From the NCBI GenBank assembly GCA_965220425.1, contig OZ244830.1:372001-436000 (forward strand): a DNA stretch of 64,000 nucleotides, in the 5' to 3' direction. The stretch comes from Azophilus sp965220425 (GTDB lineage: Bacteria; Pseudomonadota; Gammaproteobacteria; Pseudomonadales; Azotimanducaceae). The translations under genes were made by a program, and so were the position numbers. The notes under the pieces were generated by a model that had not been told where the DNA came from, ran no database searches, and saw only the letters and a list, made by a program, of their open reading frames with translations. Below are positions 8,735 through 16,849 of this stretch, piece after piece; position 1 is the first letter of the stretch, and every line of letters begins with the position of its first letter.

Positions 8735-9691
8735 ATGGCAACCGCGGCCTACCGGTTCTTTGACTTCAAGCCGCCTCCGGACGACATGGTGCGGGAGGTG
8801 CTGGCCGGCCTCACGAGAGAGCCCAAGACCATCGCGCCGAAGTACTTCTACGACGAGCGCGGTTCGGCGCTGTTCGAGGCCATTACGCGCTTGCCGGAGT
8901 ATTACCTCACCCGCACGGAACTGGACCTTCTGGAGGCTTGCCTGCCGGAGCTGCGCGATGCCCTCGGCGAAGGCGGCTGCCTGGTGGAATACGGTGCGGG
9001 CTCGAGCCTGAAGATCCGGAGGCTCCTGGAGACGCTGCGTCCGGATGCCTACCTGCCCGTGGATATCTCCCGGCTTCATCTCGAGCGCACGGCGGCGGAA
9101 CTGCACGCCGACTTTCCCTGGCTGAAGGTTTTCCCCACCTGCGCCGACCTGACGGAGCCGCTCAAGTTGCCCGGTATCGTTGCCGGTTTCGAAAAGGTCG
9201 GTTTCTATCCGGGGTCGAGCATCGGCAACTTCGAGCCCGCCGCGGCGCGTCGGTTTCTGAGCAATGTCGCACAGTCGCTGGGCGCCGGCGCCCATCTGTT
9301 GATCGGCGTCGACCGCAAGAAGGAGAAGGCGGTGCTGGAAGCCGCCTATAACGACGCCGCCGGCGTCACCTCCGACTTCAACCTGAATGTGCTGCGGCAC
9401 CTGAACGATGCACTGGAAGCGGATTTCAACGTGGATGCCTTCCGCCACCTGGCCCGCTACAACGAGCGGCAGGGGTGCATCCAGATGTTCCTCGAAAGCG
9501 TTCGGGAACAGACGGTGCGGCTGAACGGTGCGGCGATCCGGTTTGCCCCCGGTGAAACCGTCCACACGGAGAACTCCTACAAATACGATCTCGATGAGTT
9601 CCTCGAACTTGCGGCTGCCGCCGGATTCGCCAGCCGGGCAACCTGGACGGATTCCGCAGAGTACTTCTCGCTGTTTCTCTTGCGGACTTAG
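8735..9691 (+). CDS. egtD: L-histidine N-alpha-methyltransferase EgtD
   Basis: SAM-dependent trimethylation of histidine to hercynine, the first step of ergothioneine synthesis. 318 aa, standard EgtD (DUF2260) length. Visible are APKYFYDERGSALFE, the SAM-binding LVEYGAGSSLKIR, YLPVDISRLHLE and FYPGSSIGNFEP. The C-terminal MFLESVREQ and HTENSYKY are histidine-pocket regions. ATG 8735 lies 9 bp past the mobile element. The pairing with egtB indicates a complete two-gene pathway core of the bacterial/fungal type. Confidence 0.95.
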   Translation: MATAAYRFFDFKPPPDDMVREVLAGLTREPKTIAPKYFYDERGSALFEAITRLPEYYLTRTELDLLEACLPELRDALGEGGCLVEYGAGSSLKIRRLLETLRPDAYLPVDISRLHLERTAAELHADFPWLKVFPTCADLTEPLKLPGIVAGFEKVGFYPGSSIGNFEPAAARRFLSNVAQSLGAGAHLLIGVDRKKEKAVLEAAYNDAAGVTSDFNLNVLRHLNDALEADFNVDAFRHLARYNERQGCIQMFLESVREQTVRLNGAAIRFAPGETVHTENSYKYDLDEFLELAAAAGFASRATWTDSAEYFSLFLLRT

Positions 9692-9873
9692 CCTGCGTAC
9701 TCGTTACAACTGCGCATACGTGCGGTCGCGCCGACTCCGACCAGTCTTTCATGGAACATTACGGGGCAAAGTGCATGTTCTTTGGGGCGCGCCGGAGCCA
9801 GTACAGTCCTTGGGGAGCGTGGACCGCAACAGCCATCGAGGCCGGAAGATGGCAGTATTTTATACCCTTAAAA

Positions 9874-9890
9874 TCGACCTATCAGGTCGA
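9874..9890. promoter_or_regulatory. Inverted repeat in AT-rich promoter region of ATPase remnant
   Basis: TCGACC-TATCA-GGTCGA is a perfect 6-bp-arm palindrome in an unusually AT-rich stretch (about 9856-9908). It lies about 50 bp upstream of a truncated DUF4143-type ATPase reading frame. Likely the operator/promoter that once controlled the ATPase; the binding protein is unknown. Confidence 0.4.
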
Positions 9891-9942
9891 AAATATACCT
9901 ATATATTGGTACCCTTCGGTTCTTTGACGGAGGCGATTTTCG

Positions 9943-10146
9943 TTGGACCGCAAACAGTTCGAGTTGTTGGACGCTTGGCTGGCCAAGCCCAACCGGAAAC
10001 CGGTCGTTCTTCGAGGAGCCAGACAGGTCGGCAAGTCGACGCTCGTTCGGCTGTTCGCCAGGCGTCAACGGCGTCCGCTGGCGGAGATCGATCTTGAACG
10101 CTTTCCCGAACTGGCGGCGGCAAAATTCCGGTCGACTACACGCTGA
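9943..10146 (+). pseudogene. Truncated AAA_14/DUF4143-type ATPase (N-terminal fragment)
   Basis: 67 codons from a TTG start: MDRKQFELLDAWLAKPNRKP, then LRGARQVGKSTLVRLFA, the Walker A of the AAA_14 ATPases often found as single genes with a C-terminal DUF4143 domain. Family members are about 370-430 aa, so this copy has lost the Walker B, sensor and nuclease-like parts. A full-length relative of the same superfamily is at 29958-31247, but the two openings differ, so it is not a recent duplicate. Confidence 0.65.
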
Positions 10147-10243
10147 CATCGCTGCCTCTGTAACTTGTGGAACGCCTGCCGGCGATCGAGTATCCGAAGC
10201 AGGAACCCGGCGGTGGCGCTGCTGTCCATCCAGGCGCTTCCCG

Positions 10244-11830
10244 CTATGGTGCGGGAGCAGGTTTTTCGAGATTGGCCAGTTCGGCCCGTCTGGCCTCGTC
10301 CCCGGGGAGGTATCGCATCGCCAGGGAGAGCAGCGCCAGGCTGGCGGCGAACATGGTGAGCGACCACATCATGGCTTTGCGCAACGCGGATCCGTCGCCC
10401 AGTCCGTCCGCCATGTAGAAATCGCTGATCTGGCCGATCATGAAGGGCCCCAGCGCAAGGCCGATGAACGTGATCATCAGAATGTAGAAGGCGGATGCTG
10501 TCGCCCGCATGCGCGGCATCACGAGATCGTTCACGGTGCTGGCCGCGCCGCCCAGCCACATCGGCGCGGTGGTGCTGAACAGGAAGCTGCAGAAGTAGGC
10601 GATCCAGGCGCTGCCGGTGAGCAGGAAGAGGATTCCGGAAGGAATCGAGAAGGACACCGCGATCAGCCCCACCCAGAGCCGCGCATTGCCCGACTTCGCT
10701 CTCAAGCGGTCGGCCAGGATGCCGCCCAGGGTGACGCCAAGCAGCCCGCCGATGGCGGCGCCCAGGCCGAGCACGGTGCCGGCTTCGGCCAGCTCCACGC
10801 CGTGCACGCGCAGCATGAAGGGCGGCGCCCAGAATCCGACCCCATAGGTGACGAAGCCAATGCACGGGAAACCGGTGGTCACGAGCATGAAGGCCCTCGA
10901 GCGAAACATCATCGCGAACGTCTCGGGGTCGCGAAGCTTGAGCGCATGCACCCAGGAAGCGGCCGCATAGACACCGACACTCAGCGCAATCCATTGCATG
11001 GGGCTCGGCATGAGGGTATTGATGCCGACGGCAAGCGCCGCAATCGCGAGCGCGACGGCGAAGTTCGGGCCCAGGGCGCGCGCGCCGCCCAGCCGCACCA
11101 GGTTGTACAGGGTGAAGGGGGGCAGCACCGCGATCAGCGACTGCAAGGTTTCGCGGAAGGGATGCGGTTCCGGCTCCGCGACCAGGCCTTCGCTCTGGCC
11201 GCGCACCGGTTCGCGCAGCGTCCATACCCAGGCGGCGACCAGCAGTCCCGGAAGTCCGACGGCCATGAACGCCGCCTGCCAGCCTTGCAGCCCGAAAGGC
11301 GCGGATGCCGGATCGGGAAAGGCATCCTTCCACGCATCGACGATCATGCCGCCGAGGAACAGGCCGATGCCGGCGCCGATATAGACGCCGCTCGAGTAGA
11401 TCGCAAGCACCGTAGCCCTGACCCTGGGCGAGAAGTAGTCGGAGAGAATGGAGAAGGCGGCGGGGGAGGCGCTCGCCTCGCCGACGCCCACGCCGAAGCG
11501 GAATGTCGCGAGCGTCGCGAAGCTGCGCGACGTGCCGGACAGCGCCGTCATGAGGCTCCAGAATCCGAGCCCGATGGAGATGAGGCTCTTGCGCGTCCAG
11601 ACATCGGCCAGCTTGCCGAGCGGAATGCCGAAGACGGCGTAGAAAACGGCAAAGGCCGTTCCGTAGAGGAAACCTATATCCGCATCGGAGATGCCGAGAT
11701 CGGCCTTGATCTCCTCGGCCAGGATCGAGATGATCTGCCGGTCGATGAAATTGAATACGTAGACGACGAGGAGCACGCCCAGCACATATCTGGAATACCG
11801 CCCGCCGACCTGTTCCTCGGTGCTGTTCAT
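10244..11830 (-). CDS. MFS transporter (Spinster-like)
   Basis: 528 aa, about 12 membrane spans. The N-terminal half has YVFNFIDRQIISILAEEIK, the start typical of MFS carriers near the Spinster/sugar-acid group, with the loop LGKLADVWTRKSL and GEASASPAAFSILSDYF. The central loop (about 190-225) is hydrophilic. Inner-membrane secondary transporter of unknown substrate. It lies 36 bp downstream of hisG on the same strand and next to a steroid-like catabolic cluster, so an organic acid or sterol intermediate is possible but unproven. Confidence 0.85.
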   Translation of the reverse strand: MNSTEEQVGGRYSRYVLGVLLVVYVFNFIDRQIISILAEEIKADLGISDADIGFLYGTAFAVFYAVFGIPLGKLADVWTRKSLISIGLGFWSLMTALSGTSRSFATLATFRFGVGVGEASASPAAFSILSDYFSPRVRATVLAIYSSGVYIGAGIGLFLGGMIVDAWKDAFPDPASAPFGLQGWQAAFMAVGLPGLLVAAWVWTLREPVRGQSEGLVAEPEPHPFRETLQSLIAVLPPFTLYNLVRLGGARALGPNFAVALAIAALAVGINTLMPSPMQWIALSVGVYAAASWVHALKLRDPETFAMMFRSRAFMLVTTGFPCIGFVTYGVGFWAPPFMLRVHGVELAEAGTVLGLGAAIGGLLGVTLGGILADRLRAKSGNARLWVGLIAVSFSIPSGILFLLTGSAWIAYFCSFLFSTTAPMWLGGAASTVNDLVMPRMRATASAFYILMITFIGLALGPFMIGQISDFYMADGLGDGSALRKAMMWSLTMFAASLALLSLAMRYLPGDEARRAELANLEKPAPAP

Positions 11831-11866
11831 TGGGGGCGGCTCCTGTCCATGGTTCCGGACGCGGGC

Positions 11867-12742
11867 TCAGTCGATGATCTTGTTGATCGCGTACTCGACG
11901 ATGCCGCGGGCGCCGGCGGCCTTCAGTTTCGGGATCAGCGATCGCACCGTCGTCTCGTCGATGATGGTGTTGAGTGCGATCCAGCCCTCTTCGGAGAGCC
12001 TGGAGACGGTGGGCATCTTCAGTGCCGGCAACAGCGCCGTGATGGCGTCGAGGTCCTCGCGGCGCGCATTCAGCATGAGGCCGACCTTCCCTTCCGCGGC
12101 CAGGCAGGAGCGTAGCATCAGCGCGATATTGTCGAGTTTGGCAACCTTCCAGGGGTCGTCCATCGTGGAGTGATTCGCGATAAGACGCGGCGTACTGGTC
12201 ATCACTTCGCCGACGATGCGCAGGTTGTTGGCGCGAATGGAACTGCCGGTTTCCGTGACCTCGACGATGGCGTCCGCGAGGCGCGGCGGTTTCGCTTCCG
12301 TGGCGCCCCAGGAGAACTCCACCTGGGCCGAGACGCCGTGCCGCTCCAGGTAGGCCCGAGTCACCCGCACGGCTTCTGTGGCGATGCGCTTGCCCTCGAG
12401 GTCCGCCACCGTTCTGACCGCGGAGTCGTTCGGCACGCACAGCACCCAGCGCACCGGCTTGCGGCTGACTTTCGAGAAGCGCAACTCTGAGAGTTCCCGC
12501 ACATCGGCGCCGGTCTCGACCACCCAGTCATGGCCGGTGATACCCGCGTCCAGCACACCCTGCTCGACATAGCGGGCCATCTCCTGGGCGCGGATCATCA
12601 TGCAGTCGATCTCGTCGTCGTCGATGGCGGGATAGTAGGAGCGCGAAGTGAACGAGATCGCGTATCCCGCGCGTTCGAACAGGTCGCGCGTCGCTTCCTG
12701 GAGGCTGCCCGCGGGAATGCCGAGTTTCAGCACCCGGCTCAT
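11867..12742 (-). CDS. hisG: ATP phosphoribosyltransferase, long form HisG
   Basis: Condenses ATP and PRPP in the first step of histidine synthesis. 291 aa, so this is the long form with its own C-terminal ACT-like regulatory domain (about 215-291, NARREDLDAITALLPALKMP) and no need of HisZ. The catalytic core has LDAGITGHDWVVETGAD and the PRPP-loop region VEVTETGSSIRANNLRI. It is isolated from other his genes. ATG 12742 gives the family start MSRVLKLGIPAGSLQ. Confidence 0.95.
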   Translation of the reverse strand: MSRVLKLGIPAGSLQEATRDLFERAGYAISFTSRSYYPAIDDDEIDCMMIRAQEMARYVEQGVLDAGITGHDWVVETGADVRELSELRFSKVSRKPVRWVLCVPNDSAVRTVADLEGKRIATEAVRVTRAYLERHGVSAQVEFSWGATEAKPPRLADAIVEVTETGSSIRANNLRIVGEVMTSTPRLIANHSTMDDPWKVAKLDNIALMLRSCLAAEGKVGLMLNARREDLDAITALLPALKMPTVSRLSEEGWIALNTIIDETTVRSLIPKLKAAGARGIVEYAINKIID

Positions 12743-12978
12743 GGCAGCCTCCGGGGAGCGGGTGCGCCGATCAGGTTTCGCTGCCGGGCCATGCCGGCTG
12801 CGTATGGCGCAAGAGCGGATGCCGGTGGCGTGGTTTCCGGCCGATCCATGGTGGCTTTCCCTCCGGGGACGCTCGTCCAGTGAAGGCGCGCATGCTATAT
12901 GGATTGCCGGTGACGTGTCGAATGGGGCGCGACTTCCACGGAGGAGGGCAATACGCCAAGCGTGAGTCCGCGTGCGGG

Positions 12979-13764
12979 TCAGGCGCGCTGGCTCGAAACC
13001 GATACCGTCTCCCCGGTCATGTAGGACGAGTAGTCGCTCGCCAGGAACACCATCACGTTGGCCACTTCCCAGACCTCGGCCGAGCGGCCGTAAGCTTCGC
13101 GGGATTCCAGTTCCTGGAGCAACGAAGGCGTCATCACCTTGGCCAGGTACGGGTGCATTGCGAGGCTCGGGGCGACGGCGTTGACACGGATGCCGAACTC
13201 GGCGCCTTCAAGGGCAGCGCAGCGCGTCAACGCCATCACGCCCGCCTTGGCCGCGGCATAGTGTGCCTGCCCCTTCTGCGCCCGCCAGCCGAGCACCGAG
13301 GCGTTGTTGACGATCACGCCGCCGGTCTCCCGCATGGCCCGCATCGCCGCGCGGGTCATGCGGAACGTCCCGTTCAGGGTCACGTCCAGCACGGCCGTCC
13401 ACTGCTCGTCGGTCATGTCCATCAGGTTCGCCGTGCCGCCGAGGCCCGCGTTGTTGATAACCGCATCCACGGACCCGAAGGCTTCCCGCGCCGCCTCGAA
13501 AAGAGCATCCACCTCGGCCTGCACGGTTACGTTGCAGAGTGCCGCGGCCGGCCGGACGCCGGTCGTCTCCTCGAGGCGTGCGGCGGACTCCGCCAGGCGT
13601 CGCTGATGGATGTCGGAGATCGACACGCTGGCGCCTTCTTCCAGACACCGTCTCGCCGCGGCATAGCCGATACCGGCGCCGGCCGCCGCCGTGATCAGCA
13701 CGTGCCGGCCGGCGAGCAGGTTGTGACTTTGCGGATACCCCGGCGGGCGCGACAGATCGGTCAT
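12979..13764 (-). CDS. Short-chain dehydrogenase, IpdF-like (steroid C/D-ring pathway candidate)
   Basis: 261-aa SDR. The cofactor loop is TAAAGAGIGYAAARR, then NNAGLGG, with the active-site motif YAAAK. ASVLGWRAQKGQAHYAAAKA and FLASDYSSYMTGETVSVS closely recall mycobacterial IpdF (Rv3559c), which oxidises a hydroxyacyl-CoA in degradation of the steroid-derived HIP intermediate; this comparison is from memory. The neighbouring EchA20-like and FadD3-like genes support the reading. It lies 122 bp downstream of the EchA20-like gene on the same strand. General 3-hydroxyacyl-CoA dehydrogenase activity is the conservative alternative. Confidence 0.75.
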   Translation of the reverse strand: MTDLSRPPGYPQSHNLLAGRHVLITAAAGAGIGYAAARRCLEEGASVSISDIHQRRLAESAARLEETTGVRPAAALCNVTVQAEVDALFEAAREAFGSVDAVINNAGLGGTANLMDMTDEQWTAVLDVTLNGTFRMTRAAMRAMRETGGVIVNNASVLGWRAQKGQAHYAAAKAGVMALTRCAALEGAEFGIRVNAVAPSLAMHPYLAKVMTPSLLQELESREAYGRSAEVWEVANVMVFLASDYSSYMTGETVSVSSQRA

Positions 13765-13886
13765 GGATCAATGGCTTTCACGACAGACGCTCAACGATGG
13801 TGACATTCGCCTGACCCTTGCCTCTGTCGATAGGGGCCCTTGCGTTAGCCAGGCGGGCAGATTCCGGTATCGGCAACGCTTTCGTC

Positions 13887-14657
13887 TCACTTCTCGTCGG
13901 TCTCTGCCCCGAACCCGGCCGCGCCGCCGGTTTCGACGAAGGCATCGCGCGCCTTCCGGGAATCCTCGTGCAGATACATCTCGAGCGTAAGCCCCTGCTC
14001 GGAGCGGTAGGCACGGTCGATATCGGAGGTCTCGATGCCGTTCAGCGCCTGCTTGGCGATGCGCAGGGCAGCGCGGCTTTTCGCGGCGATGACGGCGGCG
14101 AACTCCCGGGCCGCGGCCACGTGCCCGGCTCTCGGAACGAGGCGCGCTATGCCGCCGAGGCGCCAGGCCTCCTCGGCGGAAATCCGGCCGCCGGTGAGCA
14201 AGGCGGCGCGGACTCTGGCGTGGGGAACGATGCGTTGCAGGTGGGCGGCGCCGCCCATGGCGCCCCGGTCGATCTCCGGCAGCGCGAAGTAGGCATCGTC
14301 GGCGGCGACGATCGCATCGCTCGCGCCGCACAGGCCGATTCCGCCGCCGAGCACGAAACCGTGGGGCGCCGTCACCACCGGCACCTCGCAGCGGTGCACC
14401 GCGCGATAGCTCAGGTAGTTGCCCCGGTTGACCTCGACGATGCGGTTGGGATTTGCCTGCAGTTCCTTGATGTCGACGCCGGCGCAGAACCCCTTGCCTT
14501 CGGCGCGCATCAGCAGGCAGCGCACGTCCCGGCGTTCCGCGAGGCCGTGAATAATTCCGGCCAACTCGAGCCACAGGCGGGAGTCGAAAGCATTGACCGG
14601 CGGGTGATCGAAAACGATTTCGCCGATTCGGTCGCGGACATCCACTTCAAACGGCAT
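13887..14657 (-). CDS. Crotonase-family hydrolase, EchA20-like
   Basis: 256 aa, crotonase fold. Oxyanion-hole segments are AEGKGFCAGVDIKEL and GFVLGGGIGLCGASD, with LPEIDRGAMGG at the usual catalytic-Glu region. The run NRGNYLSYRAVHRCEVPVV and the tail YRSEQGLTLEMYL strongly resemble mycobacterial EchA20 (Rv3550). That enzyme hydrolytically opens the last steroid ring (HIEC-CoA) rather than hydrating an enoyl-CoA. Divergent from the SDR at 14974, with two palindromes between. The specific function is inferred from remembered family similarity. Confidence 0.75.
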   Translation of the reverse strand: MPFEVDVRDRIGEIVFDHPPVNAFDSRLWLELAGIIHGLAERRDVRCLLMRAEGKGFCAGVDIKELQANPNRIVEVNRGNYLSYRAVHRCEVPVVTAPHGFVLGGGIGLCGASDAIVAADDAYFALPEIDRGAMGGAAHLQRIVPHARVRAALLTGGRISAEEAWRLGGIARLVPRAGHVAAAREFAAVIAAKSRAALRIAKQALNGIETSDIDRAYRSEQGLTLEMYLHEDSRKARDAFVETGGAAGFGAETDEK

Positions 14658-14846
14658 CCGGTCTTGCCTCCTCCGTCGCGGCGGGCCCCGGCGTCAGACA
14701 ACGGATCGGTGCAAGACCTGGTTCGATATCGATTGCTTGCGCCACGGGACTATGGCCGCCAGCGGCAATCGATCGATTCACAGGCGGACCTCCGCTGCCG
14801 GGCATGTCGGCCGGATGGTCCCACACAACCCGGAGGCTGTCTACCG

Positions 14847-14890
14847 AATGCGCACTAATGCGCATTTAAGCTGATATATTTTGCGCAAAT
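14847..14890. promoter_or_regulatory. Paired palindromes in the EchA20-like/SDR divergent promoter
   Basis: AATGCGCA-CTAA-TGCGCATT (14847-14866) is a perfect 8-bp-arm inverted repeat, and TTTGCGCAAA (14880-14889) is a second perfect palindrome 13 bp on. Both centre on GCGC and lie in an AT-rich part of the 316-bp divergent intergenic region. They look like operators; the regulator could be one of the nearby Lrp/AsnC proteins or another factor. Confidence 0.5.
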
Positions 14891-14973
14891 AAAGTTTGAA
14901 CCGGTGTTTTTATTTCTCTATCGTTAGTTTCTCCTGCTGAAAACGACGATAGCACTGGGTTGTCACAGGGTTC

Positions 14974-15759
14974 GTGGCGCGATTCGACGACAAGATAGTT
15001 CTGGTTACCGGGGGCACCCGCGGTATCGGCCTGGGCATTGTCAATGGATTCCTTGCGTGCGGCGCCCGCGTGTACACTTGCGCGCGCAATGTACCGTTGG
15101 ATACCTCGGCCGGCGGATCGGGAACCAGGGGCGGCGCGGAATCCCTGCAGGCGGACGTTCGCGATGCCGGGCAGGTCCAACATTTGATCGAGACCGTGCT
15201 GGGCCGGGCCGGGCGCCTCGATGTGCTCATCAACAACGCCGGGGGCAGCCCGGCCGTCGATGCCGCGAACGTCTCGCCCCGGTTCACGGAAGCCATCATC
15301 CGGCTGAACCTGCTCGCGCCCCTGCTGGTCAGTCAAGAGGCCTATCCGGCCTTGAAGGAATCCCGGGGATCTATCGTCAACATTGCCAGCGTTTCCGGCA
15401 TCCGGCCTTCTCCGGGCACGATGGCCTACGGCGCGGCAAAGGCGGGGCTGCTGTCGGCGACCGCATCGCTCGCCCAGGAGTGGGGACCGGAGGTGCGGGT
15501 GAACGCCATCGTCGCCGGATTGATCAAGACCGCATCGGCTGCGGCGGATGAGCACTACGGCGGGCGCGCGGGCATCGAGAAGATCGAGAGCCGGCTGCCT
15601 GCCAGGCGCATGGGAACGGCGGAGGATATCGCCGATGCCTGCCTGTATCTGGCGTCCGATGCGGCGGCCTATGTCTCCGGGGCGGCGCTGGAAGTTTTCG
15701 GAGGCGGCGAACCGCCGAGCTTTCTGTCGTTCGTGGAGGATGCGCTCGACGATCGTTGA
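14974..15759 (+). CDS. Short-chain dehydrogenase/reductase
   Basis: 261-aa classical SDR: cofactor motif TGGTRGIGLGI (12-22), LINNAGGSP, catalytic region IASVSG with YGAAK. The GTG start at 14974 is the first plausible codon after the AT-rich promoter region. It faces away from the EchA20-like gene and ends 11 bp before the convergent Lrp gene. By context it is a redox step in the same catabolic cluster; the substrate is not evident. Confidence 0.8.
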   Translation: MARFDDKIVLVTGGTRGIGLGIVNGFLACGARVYTCARNVPLDTSAGGSGTRGGAESLQADVRDAGQVQHLIETVLGRAGRLDVLINNAGGSPAVDAANVSPRFTEAIIRLNLLAPLLVSQEAYPALKESRGSIVNIASVSGIRPSPGTMAYGAAKAGLLSATASLAQEWGPEVRVNAIVAGLIKTASAAADEHYGGRAGIEKIESRLPARRMGTAEDIADACLYLASDAAAYVSGAALEVFGGGEPPSFLSFVEDALDDR

Positions 15760-15770
15760 CGGTGCGCGTT

Positions 15771-16238
15771 TCAGCGGTCGACGATGCGTCCCCAGCGATA
15801 GTCGTATTTCAGGTTCTTGACCGCCAGCGTCGTTTCCGCGTGGCGCACCCCGGCAAGCGACATGATCTCATCGTTCACCAGGCGCGCCAGTTCGGCGCCG
15901 TCCTGGACGATGGTGATTGCCAGGATGTCGTATCGGCCGAGCATGGTGGCGGCGAAGCCGATGAAAGGCAGGCCGGCGATACGCTCGGCGATCTCGGCGA
16001 TGCGGTGCAGGTCGACCCGGATGCCGATGTAGGCCATTAGCGGTTGCCTGGAGCCCGCGAACCGGGTGACGGCGGTGATCCGGATCATGTTGTTCGCCTG
16101 CAGGCGCTTGATGCGCGCGCGCACCGTCCCCTCGGCGAGCCCCAGGTCCAGGGCGATCTCGCGGTTGCTCATGCGCGCATCCCGGGAAAGGCGCTGCAGG
16201 ATCTGCCAGTCCACGTCGTCGAATCGGCGCGCGCTCAT
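15771..16238 (-). CDS. Lrp/AsnC-family transcriptional regulator (second of overlapping pair)
   Basis: 155 aa: N-terminal winged HTH (MSNREIALDLGLAEGTVRARIKRLQ) and a C-terminal RAM/ACT ligand domain (about 65-150). Its ATG overlaps the stop of the upstream Lrp paralogue (ATGA, 16235-16238). Two full-length Lrp/AsnC proteins translated in tandem are likely to form hetero-oligomers. Probably co-regulates the flanking SDR and CoA ligase genes. Confidence 0.9.
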   Translation of the reverse strand: MSARRFDDVDWQILQRLSRDARMSNREIALDLGLAEGTVRARIKRLQANNMIRITAVTRFAGSRQPLMAYIGIRVDLHRIAEIAERIAGLPFIGFAATMLGRYDILAITIVQDGAELARLVNDEIMSLAGVRHAETTLAVKNLKYDYRWGRIVDR

Positions 16239-16720
16239 AGCCTTGGCACCTGCTCGGACACGTATTTGCGCACATCGACGGTGAGCGCGGGCGTCAGCCG
16301 GCCGATGCCGTCCACGTGAGAAACCTCCTTGTGAAGGAAAGTCGCGAGTTGCGCGAAAGACTGGGCCGCGACCAGAATCTCGAGATCGTTGGGCCCCGTG
16401 GTGAGGTTGACGGCGAACACTTCCGGCAGGGCCGCGAGATCCAGTCCGACGGCCTCGGCGCTGCGATTCTCCACCTCGATGCCGATGGCGATCAGCAGGT
16501 CGAATCCCGCCGCCGCGAAATCCGTAACCGCCACCACGCGCATGAACCCAGCAGCCTCCATGGCGCGAATCCGCTTGCGAACCGTTGCCGGCGATGTACT
16601 TGACCTCGCGGCGACATCACGGGTCGGCATGCGGCCGTCCTCACGCAGGAGCGCGATGATCCGTTCGTCGAGGTTATCGGGCTCGAAGGTCGTATCCAGG
16701 CTGTCTCCGACGGCGGCCAA
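16235..16720 (-). CDS. Lrp/AsnC-family transcriptional regulator (first of overlapping pair)
   Basis: 161 aa with an N-terminal HTH (DERIIALLREDGRMPTRDVA, then SSTSPATVRKRIRAM) and a RAM domain ending SHVDGIGRLTPALTVDVRKY. Divergent from the FadD3-like gene across a 129-bp intergenic region containing a 23-bp palindrome. Overlaps the following Lrp gene by 4 bp. The two paralogues are clearly different in sequence, so this is not a recent tandem duplication. Confidence 0.9.
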   Translation of the reverse strand: MAAVGDSLDTTFEPDNLDERIIALLREDGRMPTRDVAARSSTSPATVRKRIRAMEAAGFMRVVAVTDFAAAGFDLLIAIGIEVENRSAEAVGLDLAALPEVFAVNLTTGPNDLEILVAAQSFAQLATFLHKEVSHVDGIGRLTPALTVDVRKYVSEQVPRL

Positions 16721-16759
16721 AAGGCATACCCATGCAAATCATACGGATTCGGTCTGCGT

Positions 16760-16782
16760 ATTGTACATTTGAATTGGACAAT
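16760..16782. promoter_or_regulatory. 23-bp palindromic operator candidate between Lrp pair and CoA ligase
   Basis: Arms ATTGT and ACAAT frame an imperfect palindrome that matches at 9 of 11 arm positions around G16771. It sits 68 bp before the CoA ligase start and 40 bp before the first Lrp start, the expected place for control of both divergent promoters. Confidence 0.55.
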
Positions 16783-16849
16783 CGATTGCTGTTTGCGTAT
16801 CTAATGCCGTGGGAATTGCCGATTTCACCAGCTCACGACAGACGCACCC

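Noticed and set aside
10065..12440. Long frames on both strands (791 and 673 codons) across the MFS and hisG genes
   Set aside because: They cross two well-supported genes in the wrong frame and have low-complexity Arg/Gly composition.
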